From positions 248,001 through 312,000 of the forward strand of contig NZ_CP074372.1 in NCBI RefSeq assembly GCF_018362995.1: 64,000 nt of DNA, given 5' to 3'. This DNA comes from Chryseobacterium indologenes (GTDB lineage Bacteria; Bacteroidota; Bacteroidia; Flavobacteriales; Weeksellaceae). This document shows positions 9,886 through 19,019 of this stretch, piece after piece (positions within the stretch are counted from its first letter, which is position 1; the number at the start of each line of letters is the position of its first letter). The position numbers and the translations under genes were made by a program. A model generated the notes under the pieces. The model saw only the letters and a program-made list of their open reading frames with translations, ran no database searches and was not told where the DNA came from.

Positions 9886-11964
9886 ATGAAAAATATATAT
9901 AATACTCCCATGTTTCTAAGAAAATTAGTCATTCTTCCCTCAATTTTCGTTGCTGTTTTAGCGATGAATTCATGCAGTGACGATTTTCTGGATCAACCCG
10001 CTTACAATTCATTGGATACAGAATCCGTATTTAAAAATATAGATACTGCAGAAATGTTTGTTCTGGGTTGTTACAGAGGTATAGTTCCAACAGAAATGTA
10101 TTATCAGTTAGGAGCCGGAGACACAGTAACCCATTCTTCAGAAGATGGCTCTACCAATAATTCCAAATATAATATTGCCAACTATCAATATGATGCATAT
10201 ACCCCCAATACGGTAACAGGAATTTACTCTGCGATGTATACCGTTATTGAAAGAACAAATATTGCAATCAGCGGATTAAGCAAAATGGAAGCAAGCCCAA
10301 AACGTGATGCTTTATTAGCTGAAGTTAAGGCCATCCGTGCATTTTGTTATTATAATTTAATTCGTGTTTACGGAGACGTTCCTTCAGTTTTTAAACCTTT
10401 GGATGAGATGGATCCGAATGACCCGAATACATTGTATCCAAAACGTACTTCAAGAGACGAAATTTATGATCATATCATTGCTGATCTTCAGGAATCCGTA
10501 GTCAACGTTCCAGGTTTTGGACAAAGTGGATATGCAACAACAGAACGTTTAACAAAACATGCAGTGAATGCCCTATTGGCAAGAATTGCTCTTTACGCAG
10601 CAGGATATTCCCTTCGTTGGGATCTGAATACCGGAAGTGGAGCCATGATGTCGCGCCGTAGTGATAACAGCAGAATTCAGGAGTTGTATCAGATTGCGGA
10701 TAATGCCTGTGCGGCTATTATTAACGGAGGAAGCAATTCTTTGGTTCAGGCTCAGGGCGGTAAAAGTGGTTTTGAAGCCTTGTGGTTCAATTTCTGCCAA
10801 AGGAAATTTTCAGTCACAAACTCTGAGATTCTTTGGCAGGTTGCAGAATACGGGGCAAATACAAACTCATCTTTCGGAGTCTACGCTAATGAAGGGTCTC
10901 GTGGAGGAACGTATGGATCTAGAAAGGCATTGCAATTCATTCTTCCTAGTTATTATTTGTCTTTTAATCAGGGAGATACACGTAGGGACGTTTCTTGTAC
11001 TTCTTACAGTGTATATTTCTTAAACAATGGTAATGCAAGTGACACCTGGGTGAATGCCGGAACTACATATTCATGTATCCTGTCAGGTAAATTCAGAATG
11101 GGATGGTGTATTGCGCCCCAGGCTGCAGACGCCCGTAATTTAAATATTCCTGTTTTAAGATATGCAGATGTTTTATTAATGTATGCAGAAACTCAGAACT
11201 ATCTAAACGGCGGACCTACCGCTGCAGGAACCACTGCTTTAATGCAGGTAAGAAACCGTGCAGGAATTGGTTCTGTACCTGCTCCGTCTGGTCATCAGGC
11301 ATTTGAAGCCGCTATTGTTCAGGAACGTAAATGGGAATTTGCAGGAGAGTTTAATCTTCGTACAGACTTGATTCGTATGAATCGTTTGGCAAGCGAAATT
11401 GATGCAACAAAACAAGCGATGAAAAACCTTTCAAACAAAACGGGAGCCTATGCAAATACACCTGTTTACAGACTTTATAAGCTGGAAAAAAATGCACAGA
11501 TTTATGGTGATCCGTTTTTAGCATTAAAATATATTGATATTACGAACCCTGCAGAAATTGCAGTAATTACTAATGTTCCCACAAGTTCTGCAGGCTTTGA
11601 GAATTATCAGACCGCATTACGAGATATTGCAGTAACACACGGACAAACCACTACAACAGATGATAAATGGTATCCTGCGAATATGTTCCAGGCTTATAAC
11701 AGTACATTTAACAGCAATGCAAAAAGGACAGCCGGATTTATCGGAGCTGCTGCAGGCCAGCTTCAGATCGGTAGTATCATCTATACCAAACCAACCGGTT
11801 CAGCTGAAAACGGAGGAACGTATCCAAACTGGATAGAAGGTGGAGGAGACGGCCTTTTCTATGGATTTATACCGAATAAAACAGAATTGCTGCCTTTTGC
11901 AGCACAGGCGGCAGGTCATCCGTTAGTTGATAATCCAAATCTGTCTCAGCTTCCCGGATATTAA
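9886..11964 (+). CDS. SusD/RagB-family surface glycan-binding lipoprotein
   Basis: The 692-residue product ends its signal sequence at LAMNSC followed by SDD, an acidic stretch typical of surface-exposed Bacteroidota lipoproteins. SusD features include DDFLDQPAYNSLD, the TPR-like segment AEVKAIRAFCYYNLIRVYGD, and the late RYADVLLMYAETQN and FAGEFNLRTDLIRMNRL stretches. It is longer than most SusD proteins (about 500-600 residues). It pairs with the SusC gene 19 bp upstream and forms the lid of the import complex. The ligand is inferred to be rhamnose-containing pectin fragments. Confidence 0.93.
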   Translation: MKNIYNTPMFLRKLVILPSIFVAVLAMNSCSDDFLDQPAYNSLDTESVFKNIDTAEMFVLGCYRGIVPTEMYYQLGAGDTVTHSSEDGSTNNSKYNIANYQYDAYTPNTVTGIYSAMYTVIERTNIAISGLSKMEASPKRDALLAEVKAIRAFCYYNLIRVYGDVPSVFKPLDEMDPNDPNTLYPKRTSRDEIYDHIIADLQESVVNVPGFGQSGYATTERLTKHAVNALLARIALYAAGYSLRWDLNTGSGAMMSRRSDNSRIQELYQIADNACAAIINGGSNSLVQAQGGKSGFEALWFNFCQRKFSVTNSEILWQVAEYGANTNSSFGVYANEGSRGGTYGSRKALQFILPSYYLSFNQGDTRRDVSCTSYSVYFLNNGNASDTWVNAGTTYSCILSGKFRMGWCIAPQAADARNLNIPVLRYADVLLMYAETQNYLNGGPTAAGTTALMQVRNRAGIGSVPAPSGHQAFEAAIVQERKWEFAGEFNLRTDLIRMNRLASEIDATKQAMKNLSNKTGAYANTPVYRLYKLEKNAQIYGDPFLALKYIDITNPAEIAVITNVPTSSAGFENYQTALRDIAVTHGQTTTTDDKWYPANMFQAYNSTFNSNAKRTAGFIGAAAGQLQIGSIIYTKPTGSAENGGTYPNWIEGGGDGLFYGFIPNKTELLPFAAQAAGHPLVDNPNLSQLPGY

Positions 11965-12125
11965 TCAAATTAACCTCAAAGTATATTTTAAACCAATCTT
12001 TTTAATCACAAAATAGTAATTATAAATATCCTCAGCCGGATTGTTTTATAAAGATAAATTGACTGACAAGAATTTAAACATTAATTTATCTTTAAATACA
12101 GTATTTACCAGTATAGTACGGGATG

Positions 12126-12153
12126 CTGTAAAAAATATTACAGTCTAATTTTG
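12126..12153 (+). promoter_or_regulatory. Promoter with overlapping inverted repeat before the rhamnose catabolic genes
   Basis: A perfect Bacteroidota -10 element TAATTTTG lies at 12146-12153, 29 bp before the aldolase/dehydrogenase start. Just upstream is the inverted repeat CTGTAA-N6-TTACAG (12126-12143), where the -33 element would be. It fits the loose GntR operator pattern GT-Nx-AC, so the GntR protein at 19550-20596 is the best candidate binder. There is no TTG at the -33 position. The rest of the 218-bp gap holds nothing else recognisable. Confidence 0.5.
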
Positions 12154-12182
12154 GATAGAAATTCAGAAATATAAGTAAACCA

Positions 12183-14285
12183 ATGGAAAAAGTAAAAACA
12201 TTCAAATACGTAGACTATTTATGGGATGAAAGCAAAGCAGCATCTTTCGGAAATGATCAGGTGGCTTTATTTTTATACCGCTCAAACATATTAGGGGCAG
12301 ATTTAAGAATTACCAATTACGGAGGAGGTAATACAAGCTGCAAAACCATCGAAAAAGATCCCTTAACTAACGAAGATGTTGAGGTGATGTGGGTGAAAGG
12401 CTCGGGTGGTGACATCGGAACACTAACAAGAAAAGGGATTGCCGGATTATACACAGAAAGATTAAGAAACCTGAAAAATGTGTACCAGGGATTAGCAGAT
12501 GAGGATAGAATGGTGGGCTTATTCAATCACTGTATTTTTGATCTGGACAGTAAAGCACCTTCCATTGATACACCTTTACATGGTTTACTTCCATTCAAAC
12601 ACATCGACCACCTTCATCCGGATGCTTTAATTGCGGTAGCTGCCGCAAAAGACAGCGAAAAAATTACAAAAGAAATCTGGGGTGATACAATGGGCTGGGT
12701 TCCATGGCAGCGTCCGGGTTTCGACTTAGGATTACAATTGGAAAAATGTTTAAATGATAATCCCGGAATCAGAGGAATTGTTTTAGGAAGCCACGGATTA
12801 TTTACCTGGGGTGATACTTCTTATGAATGTTACATCAACAGCTTGGAAGTTATCGAAATGGCTTCTGAATATATTGCTGGAAAAATCGAAGAAAAAGGAC
12901 AGGTTTTCGGTGGTCAAAAAGTAGAATCTCTTCAAGCTGATGAGCGCAAGAATAAAGCAGCTCAGTTGATGCCGTTGTTACGTGGTCTGGCTTCTTCCGA
13001 AAGCAGAATGATAGGTCACTTTACAGACAGTGATGTGGTTCTGGAATATATAAACAGTAATGATTTGGAGCGTTTAGCACCACTTGGAACTTCCTGTCCG
13101 GATCACTTTTTAAGAACTAAGATTCAACCATTAGTTTTAACTCTAGATAAAAATGAAGATTTAAGTGATTCTAAAGCTATTTTAGAAAAATTAACTCCTC
13201 TTTTCCAACAATACAGACAAGAGTACAAAGCATATTACGAAAACTGTAAACACCCGAACAGCCCTGCGATGCGTGATCCGAATCCCGTGATTATCATTTA
13301 TCCGGGAGTAGGAATGTTCAGTTTCTCAAAAGATAAACAGACTACCCGTGTAGCTAGCGAATTTTACGTCAATGCAATCAACGTAATGCGTGGAGCAGAG
13401 GCTATTTCAGAATATACCTCATTACCAAGACAGGAAGCTTTTGATATTGAATATTGGCTGCTTGAAGAAGCGAAACTGCAAAGAATGCCTAAAGAAAAGC
13501 CATTGTCAAGAAAAATTGCTGTTGTTACAGGAGCTGGAGGTGGAATAGGGCAGGCTATTGCTGACAAAATGATTCAGGAAGGTGCAGTCGTTGTTTTTAC
13601 AGACCTGAATAAGGAAGCTTTAGATTCTGTTACAGAAAAATACAGTAAGGATCAGGCTGTAGCAGTTACTTGTGACGTAACCAATGAAGAGGCTATTGCT
13701 AATGCTTTTAAAGACACAGTTTTAGCGTTCGGTGGAGTAGATATCATTGTTCATTCTGCTGGCTTGGCGATTTCCAAATCCTTGGAAGATACCACTACAA
13801 AAGACTGGGATTTATTGGAAAATGTTTTGGTGAAAGGTCAGTTTTTGATGGTTAAAAATGGGGTGGAGATCATGAAAAAGCAAGGCTTGGGAGGAGATAT
13901 CATTAATATTGCAAGTAAAAACGGATTGGTTGCCGGCCCAAATAACGTGGCATATGGAACTGCAAAAGCTGCTCAACAGCATATGACAAGATTATTGGCA
14001 GCAGAGTTGGCAACAGATAAAATCCGAGTAAATGTTGTAAATCCTGACGGGGTAATTGTAGGGAGTAAAATCTGGGAAGGAGCCTGGGCAGAAGGCCGTG
14101 CAAAAGCAAACGGAATTTCTGTTGAAGAACTGCCTGTATTTTACGCAAAGAGAAATTTATTAAACGAAATTATCCTTCCTGAAGATATTGCAAACGGAGT
14201 TTTTGCATGCGTTGCTATTTTAGATAAAACCACAGGAAACATCATCAATGTAGATGGAGGGATGGCAAATGCTTTCCCAAGATAA
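12183..14285 (+). CDS. Bifunctional rhamnulose-1-phosphate aldolase / L-lactaldehyde dehydrogenase
   Basis: The 700-residue fusion joins a class II aldolase domain (about residues 20-400) to a short-chain dehydrogenase (about 440-700). The aldolase half carries likely zinc ligands in HIDHLHPDALIAVAA and in GSHGLFTWG. The dehydrogenase half has the Rossmann motif VVTGAGGGIGQA at about 447 and the YxxxK pair in AYGTAKAAQQ, with a serine in NIASKNG. Enzymes of this RhaE/RhaW-type fusion (rhaEW in Bacillus nomenclature) split L-rhamnulose-1-phosphate to DHAP and L-lactaldehyde and oxidise the aldehyde to L-lactate. Cytoplasmic. The L-lactate product fits the L-lactate dehydrogenase at 17527. Confidence 0.92.
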   Translation: MEKVKTFKYVDYLWDESKAASFGNDQVALFLYRSNILGADLRITNYGGGNTSCKTIEKDPLTNEDVEVMWVKGSGGDIGTLTRKGIAGLYTERLRNLKNVYQGLADEDRMVGLFNHCIFDLDSKAPSIDTPLHGLLPFKHIDHLHPDALIAVAAAKDSEKITKEIWGDTMGWVPWQRPGFDLGLQLEKCLNDNPGIRGIVLGSHGLFTWGDTSYECYINSLEVIEMASEYIAGKIEEKGQVFGGQKVESLQADERKNKAAQLMPLLRGLASSESRMIGHFTDSDVVLEYINSNDLERLAPLGTSCPDHFLRTKIQPLVLTLDKNEDLSDSKAILEKLTPLFQQYRQEYKAYYENCKHPNSPAMRDPNPVIIIYPGVGMFSFSKDKQTTRVASEFYVNAINVMRGAEAISEYTSLPRQEAFDIEYWLLEEAKLQRMPKEKPLSRKIAVVTGAGGGIGQAIADKMIQEGAVVVFTDLNKEALDSVTEKYSKDQAVAVTCDVTNEEAIANAFKDTVLAFGGVDIIVHSAGLAISKSLEDTTTKDWDLLENVLVKGQFLMVKNGVEIMKKQGLGGDIINIASKNGLVAGPNNVAYGTAKAAQQHMTRLLAAELATDKIRVNVVNPDGVIVGSKIWEGAWAEGRAKANGISVEELPVFYAKRNLLNEIILPEDIANGVFACVAILDKTTGNIINVDGGMANAFPR

Positions 14286-14509
14286 CAGATTAAAAACAGT
14301 ACCCACAAAAGCGTTTTTTGACACTTAAGTTTATTAAGTTAACTATAAAAATGTAAAAAAGAGCACCTAAGTTTTTTGAAAATCTTTGATTTTCTTCTTA
14401 TATGGACTTTTTATTTTCATTGATTTAAACTTTTTAAAAGCTTAAGTGTTCTAAAGTGTTTAAAAATAAAAAGCTTTTGTATCTATAAATCAATTCAAAA
14501 AATCAAAGC

Positions 14510-15790
14510 ATGATTATAGGAAAAGATATCATTGAACAATATAACAAAACAGAAATTGAAAACTTTACGACAGATTTCGATTTTCTACAAAATAAATTAA
14601 CAAAATCAGGAGCTAATGTTGCTGAGATTGTCAACAAAATTGCTGATTTCCAGGTGGCTATTCCGAGCTGGGCTTTAGGAGCGGGAGGAACCCGTTTTGG
14701 AAGATTTTCTTATGGTGGTGAGCCTTCTTCTTTAGAGCAAAAATTAGATGATGTAGGTTTAATTCATACTTTAACACATTCTGCAGGAGCTGTTTCATTA
14801 CACATTCCATGGGATATTCCAACTGATGTGAAGGCCATTAAAGAAGTAGCTGCATCTCACGGACTTGTTTTTGATGCCATGAATTCTAATACATTCCAGG
14901 ATCAGGCAGGCGCTAAACACTCTTATAAATTCGGTTCTTTGAACGCTGTGAACGAAGATTCAAGAGCCTATGCCGTAGAACACAACAAAGAAGTGATCAG
15001 GATAGGAAAAGAATTAGATTCAAAAAGCTTAACGGTTTGGCTGGCGGACGGAGCAAGTTTTCCGGGACAATTGAATTTTCAGACAGCATTGTCAAACACA
15101 GAGAAAAGTTTAAAAGAAATCTATGCAGAAATGCCTGAAGACTGGAAACTTTTCATTGAATATAAGCCTTACGAACCGAATTTTTATTCAACAACCATTC
15201 AGGATTGGGGAACTTCGTTTATGTTGGCAAATGCTTGTGGTGAGAGAGCTTATACGTTGGTAGATTTAGGCCATCATCTACCGAATACCAATATTGAGCA
15301 GATTGTTGCAACCTTGATGTACAAAGGAAAATTAGGAGGTTTCCACTTCAACGACAGCAAATATGGGGATGATGACTTAACGGTAGGTTCCATTAAACCT
15401 TATGCTTTATTCTTGATTTTCAATGAATTGGTATACGGAATGGAAAATAATCCTCAAAACCCTTATCCGGCCTGGATGATCGATGCAAGCCATAATATTA
15501 AAGATCCGTTGGAAGATTTATTACAGTCTCTGGAAGCTATCCTAATTGCTTATGCACAGGCACTTTTGGTTGATCAGAAAGCATTAAAAACAGCTCAGCT
15601 GAATAATGATGTCGTTGGTGCGCAGGATATTTTGCAAAACGCCTACAGAACAGATGTTCGTCCATTATTAAGAGCTGCAAGATTGCAGAAAGGTGCTGCT
15701 TTAGATCCGATCGCAGCTTACAGGAGTTTAAAGGTGAGAGAAAATTTAATTATTGAAAGAGGCCTAGAAACCAAAGCAACGGGATTATAA
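14510..15790 (+). CDS. rhaI: L-rhamnose isomerase (TIM-barrel, RhaI type)
   Basis: The 426-residue protein is a xylose-isomerase-like TIM barrel of the RhaI type found in Pseudomonas stutzeri, Bacillus and many Bacteroidota, rather than the E. coli RhaA type. Probable metal and substrate ligands sit in FIEYKPYEPNFYSTTIQDWG, VDLGHHLPNTNIEQ and FHFNDSKYGDDDL, followed by the MIDASHN segment. It converts L-rhamnose to L-rhamnulose in the cytoplasm. The 224-bp gap before it (14286-14509) is AT-rich and contains the separated inverted pair ACACTTAAG and CTTAAGTGT (about 14320 and 14440), with no clear promoter. Confidence 0.92.
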   Translation: MIIGKDIIEQYNKTEIENFTTDFDFLQNKLTKSGANVAEIVNKIADFQVAIPSWALGAGGTRFGRFSYGGEPSSLEQKLDDVGLIHTLTHSAGAVSLHIPWDIPTDVKAIKEVAASHGLVFDAMNSNTFQDQAGAKHSYKFGSLNAVNEDSRAYAVEHNKEVIRIGKELDSKSLTVWLADGASFPGQLNFQTALSNTEKSLKEIYAEMPEDWKLFIEYKPYEPNFYSTTIQDWGTSFMLANACGERAYTLVDLGHHLPNTNIEQIVATLMYKGKLGGFHFNDSKYGDDDLTVGSIKPYALFLIFNELVYGMENNPQNPYPAWMIDASHNIKDPLEDLLQSLEAILIAYAQALLVDQKALKTAQLNNDVVGAQDILQNAYRTDVRPLLRAARLQKGAALDPIAAYRSLKVRENLIIERGLETKATGL

Positions 15791-15971
15791 AACCCTTTTT
15801 TAAAATTGATAATTTCAACTTTTGAGTGCAATCGAAAGTTTTTATTATATGTATCCTTATATTTTTATCATTAAGGTTGAAAGTGTTTGGAGGTAGGATC
15901 TTGCTTTTTGCTGCTTAAGAAATAAGTGGATTTTTTCTTAATTCATCGTATCATCTGAACACTCCTTAATG

Positions 15972-16007
15972 GTGTTTCAATAACTAAATTTAAAATTATT
16001 GAAACAC
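15972..16007. repeat. Perfect 12-bp inverted repeat between rhaI and the kinase gene
   Basis: GTGTTTCAATAA (15972-15983) and its exact reverse complement TTATTGAAACAC (15996-16007) are separated by 12 bp. It lies in a 347-bp gap between two same-strand genes. There is no T run after it, so it is not a plain terminator; an operator, an RNA-processing hairpin or a small dispersed repeat are possible. The gap also holds a half-site TGCAATCGA at about 15829, similar to the AATCGATT operators. Confidence 0.5.
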
Positions 16008-16017
16008 GAATCAAATA

Positions 16018-16045
16018 TCACAAATCAGCATTGTGACATTTGTGA
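16018..16045. repeat. 8-bp inverted repeat, second in the same gap
   Basis: TCACAAAT and ATTTGTGA are separated by 12 bp, only 10 bp after the previous inverted repeat and with the same spacer length. Two adjacent inverted repeats of equal geometry may be parts of one small dispersed element. The following stretch (16085-16120) is a GC-richer CTTTGCCGCTTCGTTG patch, which also looks like intergenic repeat material. Confidence 0.35.
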
Positions 16046-16137
16046 AGATAGTAGCGTCACTTGTGTTAAAACAAAAAAAATAAATTGCTTTGCCGCTTCG
16101 TTGTTGCAATGACAAAAAATAAAAATTCATCCCAGAA

Positions 16138-17523
16138 ATGTCTAAAAAAAAGGTAACCATTGTATTTGATATTGGAAAGACCAATAAAAAGTTCTTTTTA
16201 TTCGATAAGAATTATAAAGAAGTTGTCCGGGAATATACAGAATTACCACTCATTACTGATGAAGATAATTATCCTGCGGAAGACCTTTCAGCCTTGCAGC
16301 ATTGGATAAAAGATAATTTTAATGCCATTCTTGATCATGAAGAATATGAAGTAAAAGCCATCAATTTTTCCACATATGGAGCAAGTTTTGTGCATCTGGA
16401 TCAGAAAGGAAATGTTCTGACTCCATTGTACAATTACACCAAACCGATGGATGAGGAAATTCTTGATTTATTTTATGAAAAGCATGGAAGCAAACAGAAA
16501 ATTGCCCGTGAAACAGCATCACCCCAGGCTGGAATGCTTAATTCAGGTCTGCAATTATTCTGGCTGAAATATAAGCATCCGGAAATATTCAGAAAAATCC
16601 GTCACAGCCTTCATTTACCTCAATATTTATCGTATTTGTTTACCGGAATTTGTGTGTCGGAATTTACTTCAATAGGCTGTCACACCAATTTGTGGGATTA
16701 CGACAAAGCTGACTATCACGACTGGGTGTATGAAGAAGAAATAGACGCTTTATTACCACCAATTGTGCCGACTTCTGCGAGTATCAATACTTCTTACAGA
16801 AATAAAAAAATTAAAATCGGTGTTGGGATTCACGACAGTTCTTCAGCGTTATTACCTTATATTTTAAGCAAAAAAGAACCGTTTTTACTTCTCTCAACGG
16901 GAACCTGGAGTATTTCGTTAAATCCTTTTAATGATGAAAGCCTAATTGATGAAGATATAGAAAATAATTGCCTGAATTACATGCGAATTGATGGGAAACG
17001 TGTAAAAGCATCCCGTTTTTTCATGGGAAATGAATACAAAATCCAGATTGAAAAACTATGTGCTTATTACGGAAAAGAATATGGTTTCCACAGAGAAGTG
17101 CAGTTTGATCAGGATTTGTATTTGCGCTTAATGAAAAATAAAAATATCTATTTTCGCTTTGAAGGAATTATTTTAAAACGAAAAATGATCAGTGAAACAG
17201 ATTTAAAATCATTCACTACTTTTGAAGAAGCATATCATCAATTAATGATAGAACTGATGGATTTACAGATTCATACCATCAAAAATGCAATCGGAAATTC
17301 AGATATCGAAAACATTTATATCGATGGCGGATTCACTGATAATGACGTATTTATGAAGCTTATGTCTCATCATTTTCAGCATTACAATGTGATGTCTACA
17401 CATTCTCCGCTGGGTTCTGCATTGGGAGCTTCCATGGTGATTTCGAACAAAAAAATAGACGAAACTTTTTTACAGCAGCATTATCAGATGAAAGTGCTTC
17501 AACCGTTAATTCTTAATTTATAA
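16138..17523 (+). CDS. FGGY-family kinase, probable L-rhamnulokinase
   Basis: The 461-residue sugar kinase has FGGY/ASKHA motifs: phosphate-binding FDIGKTNKKFFLFD at the N-terminus, LLLSTGTWSISLNPF in the middle and IYIDGGFTDNDVF near the C-terminus. It belongs to the carbohydrate-kinase branch that often replaces classical RhaB in Bacteroidota. Between the isomerase and aldolase steps only a rhamnulokinase is missing from the pathway, so the substrate L-rhamnulose is inferred from context. The next gene begins 3 bp after its stop, which indicates co-transcription. Confidence 0.85.
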   Translation: MSKKKVTIVFDIGKTNKKFFLFDKNYKEVVREYTELPLITDEDNYPAEDLSALQHWIKDNFNAILDHEEYEVKAINFSTYGASFVHLDQKGNVLTPLYNYTKPMDEEILDLFYEKHGSKQKIARETASPQAGMLNSGLQLFWLKYKHPEIFRKIRHSLHLPQYLSYLFTGICVSEFTSIGCHTNLWDYDKADYHDWVYEEEIDALLPPIVPTSASINTSYRNKKIKIGVGIHDSSSALLPYILSKKEPFLLLSTGTWSISLNPFNDESLIDEDIENNCLNYMRIDGKRVKASRFFMGNEYKIQIEKLCAYYGKEYGFHREVQFDQDLYLRLMKNKNIYFRFEGIILKRKMISETDLKSFTTFEEAYHQLMIELMDLQIHTIKNAIGNSDIENIYIDGGFTDNDVFMKLMSHHFQHYNVMSTHSPLGSALGASMVISNKKIDETFLQQHYQMKVLQPLILNL

Positions 17524-17526
17524 AAC

Positions 17527-18675
17527 ATGGCATTTCCATTTGATACCCGTTACGCTTCGCTTGAACTTTTAATCGAAAAGTCAAAAAAAAGAATGCCCCG
17601 TTTCGCTTTCGAATACCTGGATGGCGGTTGCAATGAAAACATAAACCGGGACAGAAATACGAGCGAACTAAGAGAAGTTCTTCTTCGTCCACGTTATCTG
17701 AATAATTACAGTGAAACCAACATGGAAACTGAATTGTTTGGAGTAAAATATTCTGCGCCTTTCGGAATTTCTCCCGTTGGGTTACAGGGACTGATGTGGC
17801 CCAATGCTCCCGAAATTTTGGCAAAAGCTGCTTTTAAACATAATATTCCCTTCATATTAAGTACAGTTACAACAAGCAGTCTTGAAAGAATTTCCGAATT
17901 AACAGAGGGAAAAGCCTGGTATCAATTATACCATCCGAAAGAAGAATGGCTGCGCGATGATATTCTCGACCGTTGTGAAGCTTCCGGATACGATGTACTT
18001 GTTGTTTTGGCTGATGTTCCGACTTTTGGATACAGAGCAAAAGAAATAAGAAATGGCTTATCAATGCCGCCTCAAATTAATTTCCGAAATGTTTCCCAGG
18101 CTTTGGTAAAGCCGCAATGGTGTTTAGAGATGCTGAAACATGGTGTTCCGAGTTTTGCAACGATGAATAAGTATATGGATAAAAATATGAATGTGAAACA
18201 GCTAGGACAGTTTATGAATTCTACCTTTTCCGGCAGATTGAATTCAGACAGAATCAAGGCGATTCGTGACAAATGGAAAGGAAAATTAGTCATTAAAGGT
18301 GTCGCTTCAGACGAAGATGCCGCAGAAGCAGTTCGTTTAGGTTTCGACGGAATGATTATTTCCAATCATGGCGGAAGACAGCTTGATGCGGGTGAATCTA
18401 CGATTGCTGTAGTGAAAGAAATCAGCGAAAAATATAAAGGTCAGATCAAAATTATGATGGACAGTGGTGTAAGAACCGGCCCGGATGTTGCCCGCGCTTT
18501 AAGTTGTGGTGCTGAATTTACCTTTATGGGAAGGACTTTCATGTATGCAATAGGAGCTTTAGGTGACAAAGGCGGTGACCATATTATTGAAATGCTTAAA
18601 ATGCAGTTCAGACAGGTGATGGAACAGGTTTGCTGTGAAAAACCGGAAGATTTGCAAAACTTCAGAGTGAAATAA
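17527..18675 (+). CDS. lldD: FMN-dependent alpha-hydroxy-acid (L-lactate) dehydrogenase
   Basis: The 382-residue protein is an FMN TIM-barrel enzyme of the L-lactate dehydrogenase/glycolate oxidase family. It shows FEYLDGGCNENINRDRN near the N-terminus, FGISPVGLQGLMWPNAP, the catalytic His in IISNHGGRQLDAG, and the phosphate-binding MMDSGVRTGPDVARAL and GRTFMYA. L-lactate is the product of the fused rhamnose aldolase/dehydrogenase, so this enzyme would carry the C3 aldehyde half of rhamnose on to pyruvate. It is coupled to the kinase gene (3-bp gap). A terminator follows at 18707. Confidence 0.88.
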   Translation: MAFPFDTRYASLELLIEKSKKRMPRFAFEYLDGGCNENINRDRNTSELREVLLRPRYLNNYSETNMETELFGVKYSAPFGISPVGLQGLMWPNAPEILAKAAFKHNIPFILSTVTTSSLERISELTEGKAWYQLYHPKEEWLRDDILDRCEASGYDVLVVLADVPTFGYRAKEIRNGLSMPPQINFRNVSQALVKPQWCLEMLKHGVPSFATMNKYMDKNMNVKQLGQFMNSTFSGRLNSDRIKAIRDKWKGKLVIKGVASDEDAAEAVRLGFDGMIISNHGGRQLDAGESTIAVVKEISEKYKGQIKIMMDSGVRTGPDVARALSCGAEFTFMGRTFMYAIGALGDKGGDHIIEMLKMQFRQVMEQVCCEKPEDLQNFRVK

Positions 18676-18706
18676 AATTTTTAAGGTTATATTAATATTC
18701 AATTGG

Positions 18707-18727
18707 AACGGGCTTTAGCCCGTTTTT
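18707..18727 (+). terminator. Terminator after the L-lactate dehydrogenase gene
   Basis: AACGGGC-TTTA-GCCCGTT followed by a T run. A compact GC-rich hairpin 32 bp after the stop, ending the rhamnose catabolic transcript. The gap from 18728 to 18970 holds only an 18-bp palindrome and no visible gene. Confidence 0.85.
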
Positions 18728-18879
18728 CATTGTAACAGATTCTTATTGACTTTAGTCAAAATGTAAAATTCTGTTTGCGGATTCCAAAATATTTTTAAAC
18801 GAAGATTTAAAATAGTAAAATGCATTATTTAAGGAAGCAAAGTATTGCAACAAAGTTGCTGATGAAGTTAGCTTTATTA

Positions 18880-18897
18880 GAATCAATTTATTGATTC
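18880..18897. repeat. 18-bp palindrome GAATCAAT-TT-ATTGATTC
   Basis: A perfect 8-bp inverted repeat with a 2-bp centre between two terminators in the convergent gap after lldD. It could be an operator-like site or chance in AT-rich DNA; no gene start is near. Confidence 0.3.
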
Positions 18898-18970
18898 CAT
18901 TCTTTGCTCACTTACAATAGGCAGTATGATAAATAAAACTTTGAGTTAAAAAAATGACCACTTCAAAATA

Positions 18971-19000
18971 AAAATTCGCAAAGACAGCTTTGCGAATTTT
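18971..19000. terminator. Bidirectional terminator between convergent genes
   Basis: A perfect 13-bp stem AAAATTCGCAAAG / CTTTGCGAATTTT with loop ACAG, flanked by A and T runs on both sides. It can end transcription on both strands, mainly the NTF2-like gene on the minus strand, whose stop is 20 bp away. Confidence 0.85.
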
Positions 19001-19019
19001 TTTATGATAATTTGAAAAT

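Noticed and set aside
12317..14148. Several 60-80 codon minus-strand frames within the aldolase/dehydrogenase gene
   Set aside because: They are shadows of a well-supported gene on the plus strand.
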